Shown here piece by piece: positions 15,140 through 22,770 of a stretch of DNA of 64,000 nucleotides. The translations under genes were made by a program, and so were the position numbers. The stretch covers positions 62,001-126,000 of the forward strand of contig CAZEDM010000008.1 in NCBI GenBank assembly GCA_964511075.1, read 5' to 3'. The notes below the pieces were generated by a model. That model searched no databases, was not told where the DNA came from, and saw only the letters and a list, made by a program, of their open reading frames with translations. This DNA comes from CAZEDM01 sp964511075. GTDB lineage: Bacteria > Zixibacteria > MSB-5A5 > RBG-16-43-9. Each line of letters starts with the position of its first letter. Positions within the stretch are counted from its first letter, which is position 1.

Positions 15140-17146
15140 ATGAGACTGGATTTTTTCAAGCAGGAAAAATTTAAGAAGAGAATGATCAGGGCGGGCAAAG
15201 TTCTTCTGGCTCTTTTAGTCTTTGGGGTTATTTTAACCTTCATAGGCGTGGAATACAGCGCCAAGCCGGAGTTCTGCATCACCTGTCATTATATGCAGCC
15301 CTATTATGACGGCTGGAAAACCTCCACCCATAACATGGTCTCCTGCGTGGACTGTCACTACCCACCGGGAATAGAAAGCGAGCTGAGAGGTAAGTTCGAG
15401 GCCTTAGTCTCAGTGGCTAAATATGTTACCGGCACCTACGGAAAAAGCAGACCCTGGGTGGAGATAAGTGACCAGAGCTGCCTGAGGTCTGACTGTCATG
15501 AGAAAAGACTGCTTCAGGGCAAGGTGAGCTTTGGGAATATCCTTTTCGACCATACTCCACATCTGTTTGAAATGAAAAGGGGGATGAAGCTGCGCTGTAC
15601 CAGCTGTCACTCTCAGATAGTCCAGAGAGTCCATATGACAGTCACCAATAACACCTGTTTCCTCTGTCATTTTAAGGAAGTTGAAGGAGAGATGCCCCTG
15701 GGCGGATGTCCCTCCTGTCATGGTGCTCCAACCTCGATAGTGGAATATCAGGGGATAAAATTTGATCATAAAGAGGCGGTGAAGCTCGGAATAGACTGCA
15801 TGAAATGTCATTTTGATGTGGTGCAGGGACAGGGGAACGTCTCCAAAGAGAGATGTTTTAACTGCCATACTGAGCCTGACCGTCTGGAGAAATACCAGGA
15901 CGTTTTGCTGATGCATATGTATCATGTGACCAACCATAAGGTAGACTGTTTGAGATGTCACGAGGAGATCAAGCATCAGATGATCTCTATGGCGAAGTCC
16001 ATAGAGGTGGATTGCAACTCCTGTCATCCAGCTCATCATGTGGCTCAGAAGGAGCTTTTCATAGGGACAGGCGGAAAAGGAGCAGAGCAGATTCCTGACC
16101 CCATGTTCCTTGTGCGGGTGAGCTGTACAGGCTGTCATATCTCTCACCAGGGAGATGAACTTAAAGGAAAGACTGCCTTTGCCTCACCGGCTGCCTGTAT
16201 CTCATGCCACGGGTCGAATTACGGGCAGATCCTGGAGGAGTGGAAGATGGTAATGAGCAAATCGCTTTCCCAGATATCTCCGATTTTAAGCCAGGCGGAA
16301 TCCGAACTGAAGACAACTGCAACCAAGGGGGAGGCTTTTCTAAAAGGCAAGGCACTGATAAGCGAAGCCAAATCCAATATAGATCTGGTGAGGGAGGGTA
16401 AGGGGGTACACAACATAAAATACTCCATCCATCTTTTGGAAGTTGCTCATCAGAAGCTCAAACAGGGATTGAAGGCACTCGGTTCTAAATATCAGGTCCC
16501 CGCATTGGCCTTGCCTTCGCTAACTCCCAAGACCGAGTGCTATACCTGTCATTTAGGGGTAGAGACCAAGACCGTTTCAGCCTTCGGGTTGACCTTTCCC
16601 CATCAGGCACATTTAGTTAAAGCCAATATACCCTGCGGAAGCTGTCATTCCAATGAAAGAGTACATGGAGAGCTGATTCTGAAGAAGGAGAGTTGTACCA
16701 GCTGTCATCACATCAAAAGAGGAGACTGCCAGGGCTGTCATCCGGTTCAGGAGGAATTTCGCCAGGGATTTGAGGTTTTGGATTATGACTCAATCCCCGC
16801 CCCTATGGCGGATTTAAGTTGCAAGGACTGTCATTCCGAGATTGAATTTCAGCAGACATCAAGGGTAGTCAGAGATGCCTGTGTCAACTGTCATGATAAA
16901 GATTATATCCAGATTCTGGAGGAACAGCAGCAGGAGATAAAAGAGCGTATACAGGAAGCAAGGGATTTTGTGTCCCGCTTTGAGGGAAAAGGGAAGCTCA
17001 GCTCTGAGCAGCAGGAGAAAATAGATTATATTCAGGAAAGAATAGACCTGATGGAAAAGGACAAAAGCCTTGGCGGCCATAATTATAACTTAAACCAGAG
17101 AATGCTTGAGGATATCAAAGGGGTGATGGAGGAGTTAGGAGGTTAG
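15140..17146 (+). CDS. NapC/NirT-type membrane-anchored 17-haem cytochrome (plus one CX4CH)
   Basis: 668 residues. An N-terminal uncleaved membrane helix (about 16-35) leads into a NapC/NrfH-like start (PEFCITCHYMQPYYDGW ... VSCVDCHYPPG), the signature of quinol-oxidising tetrahaem cytochromes. Seventeen CXXCH motifs are present, plus CLRSDCH near residue 115, a CX4CH variant where NapC proteins have a haem. Two long helical, coiled-coil-like regions without haems (about 368-445 and 590-668) interrupt the haem domains. Each follows a haem cluster that ends Y(G/I)QILEE, pointing to an ancient duplication. It probably draws electrons from menaquinol or the adjacent bc-type complex and stores or relays them across the periplasm. 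Confidence 0.88.
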   Translation: MRLDFFKQEKFKKRMIRAGKVLLALLVFGVILTFIGVEYSAKPEFCITCHYMQPYYDGWKTSTHNMVSCVDCHYPPGIESELRGKFEALVSVAKYVTGTYGKSRPWVEISDQSCLRSDCHEKRLLQGKVSFGNILFDHTPHLFEMKRGMKLRCTSCHSQIVQRVHMTVTNNTCFLCHFKEVEGEMPLGGCPSCHGAPTSIVEYQGIKFDHKEAVKLGIDCMKCHFDVVQGQGNVSKERCFNCHTEPDRLEKYQDVLLMHMYHVTNHKVDCLRCHEEIKHQMISMAKSIEVDCNSCHPAHHVAQKELFIGTGGKGAEQIPDPMFLVRVSCTGCHISHQGDELKGKTAFASPAACISCHGSNYGQILEEWKMVMSKSLSQISPILSQAESELKTTATKGEAFLKGKALISEAKSNIDLVREGKGVHNIKYSIHLLEVAHQKLKQGLKALGSKYQVPALALPSLTPKTECYTCHLGVETKTVSAFGLTFPHQAHLVKANIPCGSCHSNERVHGELILKKESCTSCHHIKRGDCQGCHPVQEEFRQGFEVLDYDSIPAPMADLSCKDCHSEIEFQQTSRVVRDACVNCHDKDYIQILEEQQQEIKERIQEARDFVSRFEGKGKLSSEQQEKIDYIQERIDLMEKDKSLGGHNYNLNQRMLEDIKGVMEELGG

Positions 17147-17373
17147 AATTTATTTACCTTTTGTCAGCATAAGATTAGGAAGATTTACATGTTGCGTTGA
17201 ATAGTGATGTTGATAGTCAAAAAAAATGAACCCTTGCGATACAGGTCAGATTGAGATCCCATTCTATTCAGGAAGTAACGAGATATTGGAGGGCGATGGT
17301 AGTTTTACTCATCTTAAGTGGATTTTTACGTATACTCTAAGTTGGATAAGAAAACAGAGGAGAGAAAAGAAAA

Positions 17374-17739
17374 ATGAAGTTAAAATATGTTGTAGGCCTA
17401 GGGGTGATCTTGGTATTCATAATTTTTGGTGCCTTATCTTTCAGGAAGAACCTTACCCCTTATGTGGGGTTCAAGGAAGCCAAGAGCTTAAACACCTCTG
17501 TGCAGATAATAGGTGTGGTGATACCGGAGGAGACCAGTTATGACCTTGAAAATCATAAGCTCTACTTCAGCTTGAAAGACCCTCAAGGCGAAAAGATGCG
17601 AGTTATTTATCCGGGGGTTAAACCGGCTAATTTCGAGCAGGCTACTAATATCGTGGCTATTGGCAGATATCAGGAAGGGGAATTTTTAGCTGATCAGGTT
17701 CTGGTCAAATGCCCCTCCAAATATCAGGGAGAAGATTAA
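17374..17739 (+). CDS. ccmE: CcmE-type haem chaperone, CXXXY variant
   Basis: 121 residues: an N-terminal signal anchor (about 4-21), then an OB-fold-like domain (SVQIIGVVIPEETSYDLENHKLYFSLKD ... VIYPGVKPANFE ... VAIGRYQEGEFLADQVLVKCPSKYQ, discontinuous quote). CcmE carries haem to apocytochromes in system I maturation. Most bacterial CcmE proteins bind haem through His in HXXXY; here the equivalent is C113-P-S-K-Y117, the CXXXY form known from Desulfovibrio and archaea. The gene ends where ccmF starts. This fits the heavy haem-attachment demand of the seven surrounding multihaem cytochrome genes. No ccmABCD or ccmGH is in the window. Confidence 0.85.
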   Translation: MKLKYVVGLGVILVFIIFGALSFRKNLTPYVGFKEAKSLNTSVQIIGVVIPEETSYDLENHKLYFSLKDPQGEKMRVIYPGVKPANFEQATNIVAIGRYQEGEFLADQVLVKCPSKYQGED

Positions 17740-19920
17740 ATGGTTTTAGGAGACTTATTTTTATGGCTGTGTTTTGTAGGGGCAGTTTTTTCTGCCCTTC
17801 TTTTTCTTTTGAGCGCCAAAGGGGATAGGAGGATATTCTCCTGGGGTAAAAAAGCTTATTACCTGACTTTCCTTTTTTCCTCCTTTGCCACTTTTCTCCT
17901 TTTTTATCTTTTTTTAACTCATGATTTTCAAACCTCCTATGTATTCAGTTACAGCTCAACCGATCTGCCATTCTTTTACCTTATTTCCTCTTTCTGGGCG
18001 GGGCAGGAGGGGACCTTCCTCTTATGGCTTTTCATCGGACTTCTTTTGGGCCTTTTCCTGATTAACAGAAAGGGAGACGAGCTGCAAAGTCATCTTTTGT
18101 TTTTCTTCCTTACAGCTCAGATATTCCTGCTGGTTTTGCTTTTAAAGAAAAGCCCTTTTGAGCTTTTGCCAGAAACGCCCCTGGAGGGCCGGGGCCTTAA
18201 CCCCCTTTTGAAAGACCCCTGGATGGTATCACACCCTCCTTTGATCTTCATCGGCTATGCCGCGCTGGCTATTCCCTTTGCCTATGCCTTGGCAGCCTTG
18301 ATCAAGGATAAATATGATAGCTGGATAAAATTCTCCCTGCCCTGGGTTGGATTTTCAGCGCTGAGCTTGGGTGCTGGGATTTTCGTGGGAGGATTCTGGG
18401 CTTATAAGGTCTTAGGATGGGGAGGGTACTGGGGGTGGGACCCGGTGGAGAATGCCTCGTTGATTCCCTGGCTCACCACCATAGCTTTATTTCATGGAAT
18501 TATTCTGGAGAGAAATAAAAAAAGTCTAAAAAAGACCAATCTTTTCCTTGCCCTGATCTCATTTCTCTTGGTTATCTATGGCACCTTTCTTACCCGCAGT
18601 GGGATCTTAGCTGATTTCTCTGTTCATTCCTTTGCTGATCTGGGGATTAATCAGTATCTTATTTTCTTTATGCTTTTGTTTACTGCCTTCTCCTTGGGTC
18701 TTTTGGCTTTTCGCTCTTCAAAGCTAAAGGGTGCGGAAACTGGCAAATCCATTCTATCTCAGGACTTCGTCATCCTTCTGGGAATGATCTTTATATCCTT
18801 ATCCGCGGTCTTGATCCTGGTTGGAACCTCCGCTCCTATCATAACCGGGATCTTGGGCCAAGCCTCAAATGTCTCTGCGCCCTATTATGTCCGAACACAT
18901 CTACCCCTTGCCATTGTTTTGGGATTACTCTTAAGCCTTACGCCATTTTTATCCTGGAAGGAGATAAAAGTCAAAGTGTTAGCAAGGAATATAGCTCTTC
19001 CCCTGGGGATTGCCGTGATCTTCTCACTCATAGCCTGGATATCGGGAGTAAGAAAATTATCCTATTTTCTCTTCCTCTTTTTTTCAAGCTTCCTTGTGAT
19101 TTCGAATTTAATGATTTTTTACAAAAGGTTAAAAGGAAATCTCCTCAACACCTCAGGTTATTTAACCCATATAGGGGTAGGCTTAATGTTCATAGGTATC
19201 CTCACCTCTTCCGCATATTCCGAATCTGAGAAACTGAACCTACCAGAAGATGAGCCCAAGGCAGCATTCGGTTATCAGCTTACATTTAGGGGCGAGGAGA
19301 ATCCATCTCCCAAAGAGGGGAATTCTCTTTTAGTAGAAGTGAAAAAGGGAACAGATGACTTCATTGCCAAACCCAGGCTTTACTGGAGCGAATATAGTCA
19401 GGCGATGATGAGAAAACCAGCCATCAAAAGAAAGCTGACCGAAGATATCTATTTTGCGCCGCTGGAATACAGCCAAAGGGAGCTTATCTTCTCTGAGCCC
19501 TTTAGCTTATCCAAGGGAGAGGAAAAGGAGATCGAGGGGTATAAGATTAAATTCCTAAGTTTTGATATGACGCCACACCAGCAGGGTGGAGAGTTCAGGG
19601 TCGGGGCTGTGCTGGAGGTCAAGCACCAGGGCCAGAAATCAACTGCCACGCCAGCCATTGTTTTCAAAGAACAGAATCAGATGGCCCAGATAGAAGCTCA
19701 ATTGCCAGACGACAAGCTGATCTTTTTGGAAAAGGTGATGGCTGATCAGAAGATGGTAGTTCTCAGTATCGCCCTGAGGAAAAAAGAGAGTGGAGAGATT
19801 CTGGTATTGGAGGTCAGCAGAAAGCCTTTAATTAACCTTCTATGGCTGGGCATGATCGTGGTTATGGCAGGACTTTTTTTAACTACCTGGAGGGAGAAGC
19901 AAAGAAGCCCAAAACCATAG
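17740..19920 (+). CDS. ccmF: Cytochrome c haem lyase subunit CcmF
   Basis: 726 residues, a little longer than typical CcmF. Many transmembrane helices fill residues 1-480. The haem-handling WWD motif is GWGGYWGWDPVENASLIPWL near 227-246, preceded by SHPPLIFIGYAAL (a conserved P-His region) and followed by FLTRSGILADFSVHSF. A periplasmic domain (about 500-690) and a last helix (about 697-715) complete the CcmF plan. It starts on the base after the ccmE stop, so the two are translationally coupled. It should ligate haem delivered by CcmE to CXXCH cysteines. Whether the CX3CH and CX4CH motifs nearby use the same lyase is open. Confidence 0.93.
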   Translation: MVLGDLFLWLCFVGAVFSALLFLLSAKGDRRIFSWGKKAYYLTFLFSSFATFLLFYLFLTHDFQTSYVFSYSSTDLPFFYLISSFWAGQEGTFLLWLFIGLLLGLFLINRKGDELQSHLLFFFLTAQIFLLVLLLKKSPFELLPETPLEGRGLNPLLKDPWMVSHPPLIFIGYAALAIPFAYALAALIKDKYDSWIKFSLPWVGFSALSLGAGIFVGGFWAYKVLGWGGYWGWDPVENASLIPWLTTIALFHGIILERNKKSLKKTNLFLALISFLLVIYGTFLTRSGILADFSVHSFADLGINQYLIFFMLLFTAFSLGLLAFRSSKLKGAETGKSILSQDFVILLGMIFISLSAVLILVGTSAPIITGILGQASNVSAPYYVRTHLPLAIVLGLLLSLTPFLSWKEIKVKVLARNIALPLGIAVIFSLIAWISGVRKLSYFLFLFFSSFLVISNLMIFYKRLKGNLLNTSGYLTHIGVGLMFIGILTSSAYSESEKLNLPEDEPKAAFGYQLTFRGEENPSPKEGNSLLVEVKKGTDDFIAKPRLYWSEYSQAMMRKPAIKRKLTEDIYFAPLEYSQRELIFSEPFSLSKGEEKEIEGYKIKFLSFDMTPHQQGGEFRVGAVLEVKHQGQKSTATPAIVFKEQNQMAQIEAQLPDDKLIFLEKVMADQKMVVLSIALRKKESGEILVLEVSRKPLINLLWLGMIVVMAGLFLTTWREKQRSPKP

Positions 19921-20364
19921 TCCATATATGAGAAAAGACCAGGTTAGATAAAAATCTCCGGATTTTTTAAGTTGTATCTGACTCTCCGGAATTAGTTCCT
20001 GCATAAAAATATATCAATTTGCGTCATCTGGACTGTTTCAGCTGGTTCACGTTCACGATGTAAAGTCGAAGCCGATTTTTTTAATTTCCCTACTGGCAGA
20101 TTCTGTCTAGGCAGTCACAACCGATATTTAAAGGGGAGCCTTGCAGGTAGCCTAATTCCTCCAGGACAAATGGCTACTCAAAGTTTTTATATCTTTCCTC
20201 ATAGGAAATATGTTGCTCATTGGAATAACTCCTTGTTTCCTGAATTAGGTGCTTTAAAAACGGGGAAGAGGTAATATACTAAGAAAGTTTATACAAGCCC
20301 AAAAAACGGCAGAATATGGTTTTTAGATTATCTACCATCCGCTATGAACCAGAGACCATTAGTC
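19921..20364. other. Intergenic region, nothing recognised
   Basis: About 440 bases between ccmF and the terminator behind tRNA-Lys. I see no coding frame with a ribosome binding site, no tRNA and no known riboswitch. TCTCCGGA/TCCGGA pieces near 19957-20000 could form a weak hairpin after ccmF. Confidence 0.4.
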
Positions 20365-20401
20365 AAAAAAATCCTCTCACAAAGAGTGAGAGGATTTTTT
20401 T
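20365..20401. terminator. Bidirectional rho-independent terminator behind tRNA-Lys
   Basis: A perfect 16-bp stem AAAAAAATCCTCTCAC (20365-20380) / GTGAGAGGATTTTTTT (20386-20401) with loop AAAGA. The A-run and T-run make it work on both strands. It ends the tRNA-Lys transcript on the minus strand and could stop read-through from ccmF on the plus strand. Confidence 0.9.
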
Positions 20402-20402
20402 C

Positions 20403-20474
20403 TGAGGGTGGATGGGATCGAACCATCGGCCACCTGCTTAAAAGGCAGATGCTCTACCACTGAGCTACACCCCC
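20403..20474 (-). tRNA. tRNA-Lys (anticodon UUU)
   Basis: The minus strand folds into a full cloverleaf of 72 bases. The acceptor GGGGGTG pairs with CACCCTC (one G-T). The D arm is GCTC/GAGC. The anticodon stem TCTGC/GCAGG closes the loop CTTTTAA with anticodon TTT. The variable loop is TGGCC. The T arm is GATGG-TTCGATC-CCATC, with discriminator A. CCA is not encoded. A terminator follows two bases downstream. Confidence 0.95.
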
Positions 20475-20592
20475 AAATTTCCTTTAAAAGAGCTATACGC
20501 TGAAAATTGTCGAATCAAAGAGTTTTAGCTCTCCAAGACAACTAAAATATAGTTTGAAACTCTTTTGTCAAGTGGAAAGGTAACAGAGCAAA

Positions 20593-20614
20593 GGCGAGGA
20601 GACCTCGCCCCTAC
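20593..20614. repeat. GTAGGGGCG-type palindromic repeat
   Basis: GGCGAGG (20593-20599) and CCTCGCC (20603-20609) form a perfect 7-bp hairpin with loop AGA. Read on the minus strand it begins GTAGGGGCGAGG, the same opening as repeats at 22572 and 30063. It lies just beyond the stop of the site-2 protease gene and may act in its termination. Confidence 0.55.
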
Positions 20615-20621
20615 GGAAGAC

Positions 20622-21692
20622 CTATCTTTTCAAACCGCAGAGCATATGATATTTCCCTATTTGCTCCAGACTTATCAGCCCTTTGAGAATTCCACCCTGC
20701 ATCACCGGAAGAACAGAGATTTTTTCGGAACTCATCTTTTTAAAAACTTCAGAGAGAGGGGTGTCTTCCGAGGTGCTCAGAAAATCCTGAGGCATTATCT
20801 CCCTAACCCTGGTATCCTTGGAATGATTATGTAAGGCGGAAAAGATTTTTTCCCGTGACAGAATTCCCAGGACCTTATTCCCCTCTATAATGGGGAAGTC
20901 CTGCTGAAGCCCATGGCAGATTTTTTCCAGTACCATGCCCAAGGTCACGTCTGGAGTGATAGCCTCCACGTCCGTAAGCATTGCCGCCTTAACCGGCACA
21001 TCCGTTATCACCACTTTCAACTCAGTAGCCTTCTTCTCCCCTTCAGCGCCTAAATATATAAAGATGGCGATAAGAGCTAACCAGGGATTGAAGAACAAGC
21101 CGAAGAAGAAAAGGAAAATGGCAAAGATCTCCCCGATTCCCACAGCGATCCTGGTGGCTTTTAAAAGGTCCATCCTCAGCCCTAAGAATCCTCTCAAGAC
21201 CCTTCCTCCATCCATAGGGAAGGCAGGGAGCAGATTGAAAAGGGCTAAGATGAGATTTATAAAAAAGAGGTTAAGGAGTAGATTGCCTTGGAATATTGAG
21301 ATCTTCAAATTTCTTATTCCAGGCGTAAAGAAGACAAATGCCAGATAGAAGATCAGAGCCAGGAGGATGCTGGTTACAGGACCAGCCAAGGCAACAAAGA
21401 TCTCCTCATCTGGCTTTTGAGGAAGCTCCTCCATCTCAGAGACCCCGCCTATGGGAAGGAGAACGATATCCTTTACCTTGACCCCGTATTTTCGCGCTAA
21501 CAGACTATGGGACAGCTCATGGATAACCACGCACAGAAATATCAGTATCACACTCAGAATCCCGAAAACTCCGGAACGAGCACCTTCCAGCCTGCTTCCA
21601 TAAAAGCCGATGAAGATTAAAAGTAAAAAGAAGGTTATGTGAACCCTTATAGGGATTCCAAAAACCTTTCCGATTTGAAATGACCATTTCAT
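20622..21692 (-). CDS. Site-2 protease family (M50) membrane metalloprotease with two CBS domains
   Basis: 356 residues; start supported by TGGAGGAG 5-6 bases upstream. The zinc motif HELSH (H58, E59, H62) lies in a transmembrane helix. The second metal-ligand motif is NLLPAFPMDGGR near 152-163. A tandem CBS pair (about 228-350; MLTDVEAITPDVTLG, REIMPQDFLSTSED) fills the C-terminus and probably senses adenosine nucleotides. This is the SpoIVFB-like/S2P group III layout seen in many bacteria and archaea. Such enzymes cut substrate helices inside the membrane, often to release regulators. The target is not evident; no anti-sigma gene is next to it. Confidence 0.9.
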   Translation of the reverse strand: MKWSFQIGKVFGIPIRVHITFFLLLIFIGFYGSRLEGARSGVFGILSVILIFLCVVIHELSHSLLARKYGVKVKDIVLLPIGGVSEMEELPQKPDEEIFVALAGPVTSILLALIFYLAFVFFTPGIRNLKISIFQGNLLLNLFFINLILALFNLLPAFPMDGGRVLRGFLGLRMDLLKATRIAVGIGEIFAIFLFFFGLFFNPWLALIAIFIYLGAEGEKKATELKVVITDVPVKAAMLTDVEAITPDVTLGMVLEKICHGLQQDFPIIEGNKVLGILSREKIFSALHNHSKDTRVREIMPQDFLSTSEDTPLSEVFKKMSSEKISVLPVMQGGILKGLISLEQIGKYHMLCGLKR

Positions 21693-21740
21693 AAAACTCC
21701 TCCATTTTTTGAATCAAAAAAGCCGATTTAACTCATCCTA

Positions 21741-21768
21741 ATTAGAATAAATTAATCTCTATTGTCAA
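21741..21768 (-). promoter_or_regulatory. Promoter of the site-2 protease gene
   Basis: On the minus strand TTGACA (21768-21763), a 16-base spacer and TCTAAT (21746-21741), one mismatch in the -10. The start site would be near 21735, leaving a leader of about 43 bases. Confidence 0.6.
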
Positions 21769-21962
21769 GGTTTATCATTTTTTAATCCTGTTGCTGGACG
21801 GTAAAGCAGGTAGTCATCAGTGTCAAATAAACTGGAGGCCTGTTCCCTCTGTTTTTTTGGAGGATATATTTTCGGATATTTAGCTTGATTTATTGTCTTT
21901 TAAAAGTTTAAATAGGACTAACATAGTATTAAAAAAGTAAACTTCAAAACCAGGAGGTTAAA

Positions 21963-22541
21963 ATGGTGTATGTAGCTATGAATTATGACGCCCTTTTAGA
22001 GATGGAAGGTTTCAGCGATACCTTGCTGAAGAACCATTTCACTTTATATCAGGGGTATGTGAACAATACCAATAAGGTTCACGAGATGTTAGTCGAGCTA
22101 CACAAAACGGGAAAGACCTCTGGTCCGGATTATGCGGAGCTGAAAAGGAGATTCGGCTGGGAGTTCAATGGTATGCGTCTGCACGAGCTATATTTTGAGA
22201 ACTTAGGTGGCAACGGGAAGCTAAATCAATCCGGGAAATTGGCAAAGAGAATGGCTGAGGATTTCGGAAGCTACGAGCACTGGGAATCGGATTTCAAAGC
22301 CACAGCTATAATGAGGGGAATAGGCTGGGTGATTCTGTATCAGGATAATCTCACCGGAAGACTTTTCAACCAGTGGATTAACGAGCATGATGTTGGCCAT
22401 ATGGCTGGATGCACCCCGATTTTAGTCTTGGACGTTTTCGAGCACGCCTATATGACGGATTACGGGCTGAAGAAAGCTGATTATATTACGGCCTTTTTCA
22501 AGAATATAAAATGGGAAAAAGCTGAGTCCCGGCTGAAATAG
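21963..22541 (+). CDS. sodB: Iron/manganese superoxide dismutase
   Basis: 192 residues, ribosome binding site AGGAGGT 6 bases upstream. The four metal ligands are visible: H25 (KNHFTLYQGYV), H74 (MRLHELYFENLGG), D157 and H161 (LDVFEHAYMTDYG). The N-terminus is shorter and less conserved than in E. coli SodB, lacking the usual YxLPxLPY start. The protein has no export signal, so it is cytoplasmic. It removes superoxide, which fits an organism that meets oxygen despite an anaerobic-looking respiratory chain. Metal preference (Fe, Mn or either) cannot be settled by eye, so the symbol is provisional. Confidence 0.92.
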   Translation: MVYVAMNYDALLEMEGFSDTLLKNHFTLYQGYVNNTNKVHEMLVELHKTGKTSGPDYAELKRRFGWEFNGMRLHELYFENLGGNGKLNQSGKLAKRMAEDFGSYEHWESDFKATAIMRGIGWVILYQDNLTGRLFNQWINEHDVGHMAGCTPILVLDVFEHAYMTDYGLKKADYITAFFKNIKWEKAESRLK

Positions 22542-22571
22542 AGTTTGGAGTTTGTTCGTTTGTTAGGTTGG

Positions 22572-22761
22572 TGTAGGGGCGGGTTTCAAACCCGCCCCTA
22601 CAGTTTTATAGCGAAGGTCAAAAGACCTTCATTTCATTTTTATCAATGGAACTCTGAAGAGTTCCACTAACTTTTAGCTCCTCCGTCAAGGAGGGAGCAA
22701 TTTTGTAAGGGAGTCCCTTGTGGACTCCCGAAAAGAGGGAGGGGACAAGCTCCTCCCCTAC
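22572..22761. repeat. Run of six unrelated hairpins between convergent genes
   Basis: Six palindromes follow each other with little space. (1) 22572-22602, a perfect 15-bp TGTAGGGGCGGGTTT inverted repeat. (2) 22613-22630, GAAGGTC-aaaa-GACCTTC. (3) 22647-22666, TGGAACTC-tgaa-GAGTTCCA. (4) 22677-22698, GCTCCTCC-gtcaa-GGAGGGAGC with one bulge. (5) 22709-22729, GGGAGTCC-cttgt-GGACTCCC. (6) 22736-22761, an imperfect GGGAGGGGA/TCCTCCCC hairpin. The stems share no sequence except a GTAGGGG opening in 1 and 6. The array lies between the ends of sodB (plus) and a 5-haem cytochrome gene (minus). Confidence 0.85.
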
Positions 22762-22770
22762 ATTTCTAAC

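Noticed and set aside
15410..16147. 245-residue frame antisense to the 17-haem cytochrome
   Set aside because: Mirror of the repeated CXXCH codons, no start signal, low-complexity hydrophobic product.
17226..17543. 105-residue frame overlapping the start of ccmE
   Set aside because: Out of frame with ccmE, no ribosome site, no domain; ccmE has a clear start and motif set.
20040..20180. Cyclic-di-GMP (GEMM) riboswitch-like sequence after ccmF
   Set aside because: A few matching words (TCACG, AAGCCG) but no conserved core or pairing, and no gene downstream on that strand.
22572..22761. CRISPR array
   Set aside because: The hairpins are not direct repeats, have no equal spacers and no cas genes are near.
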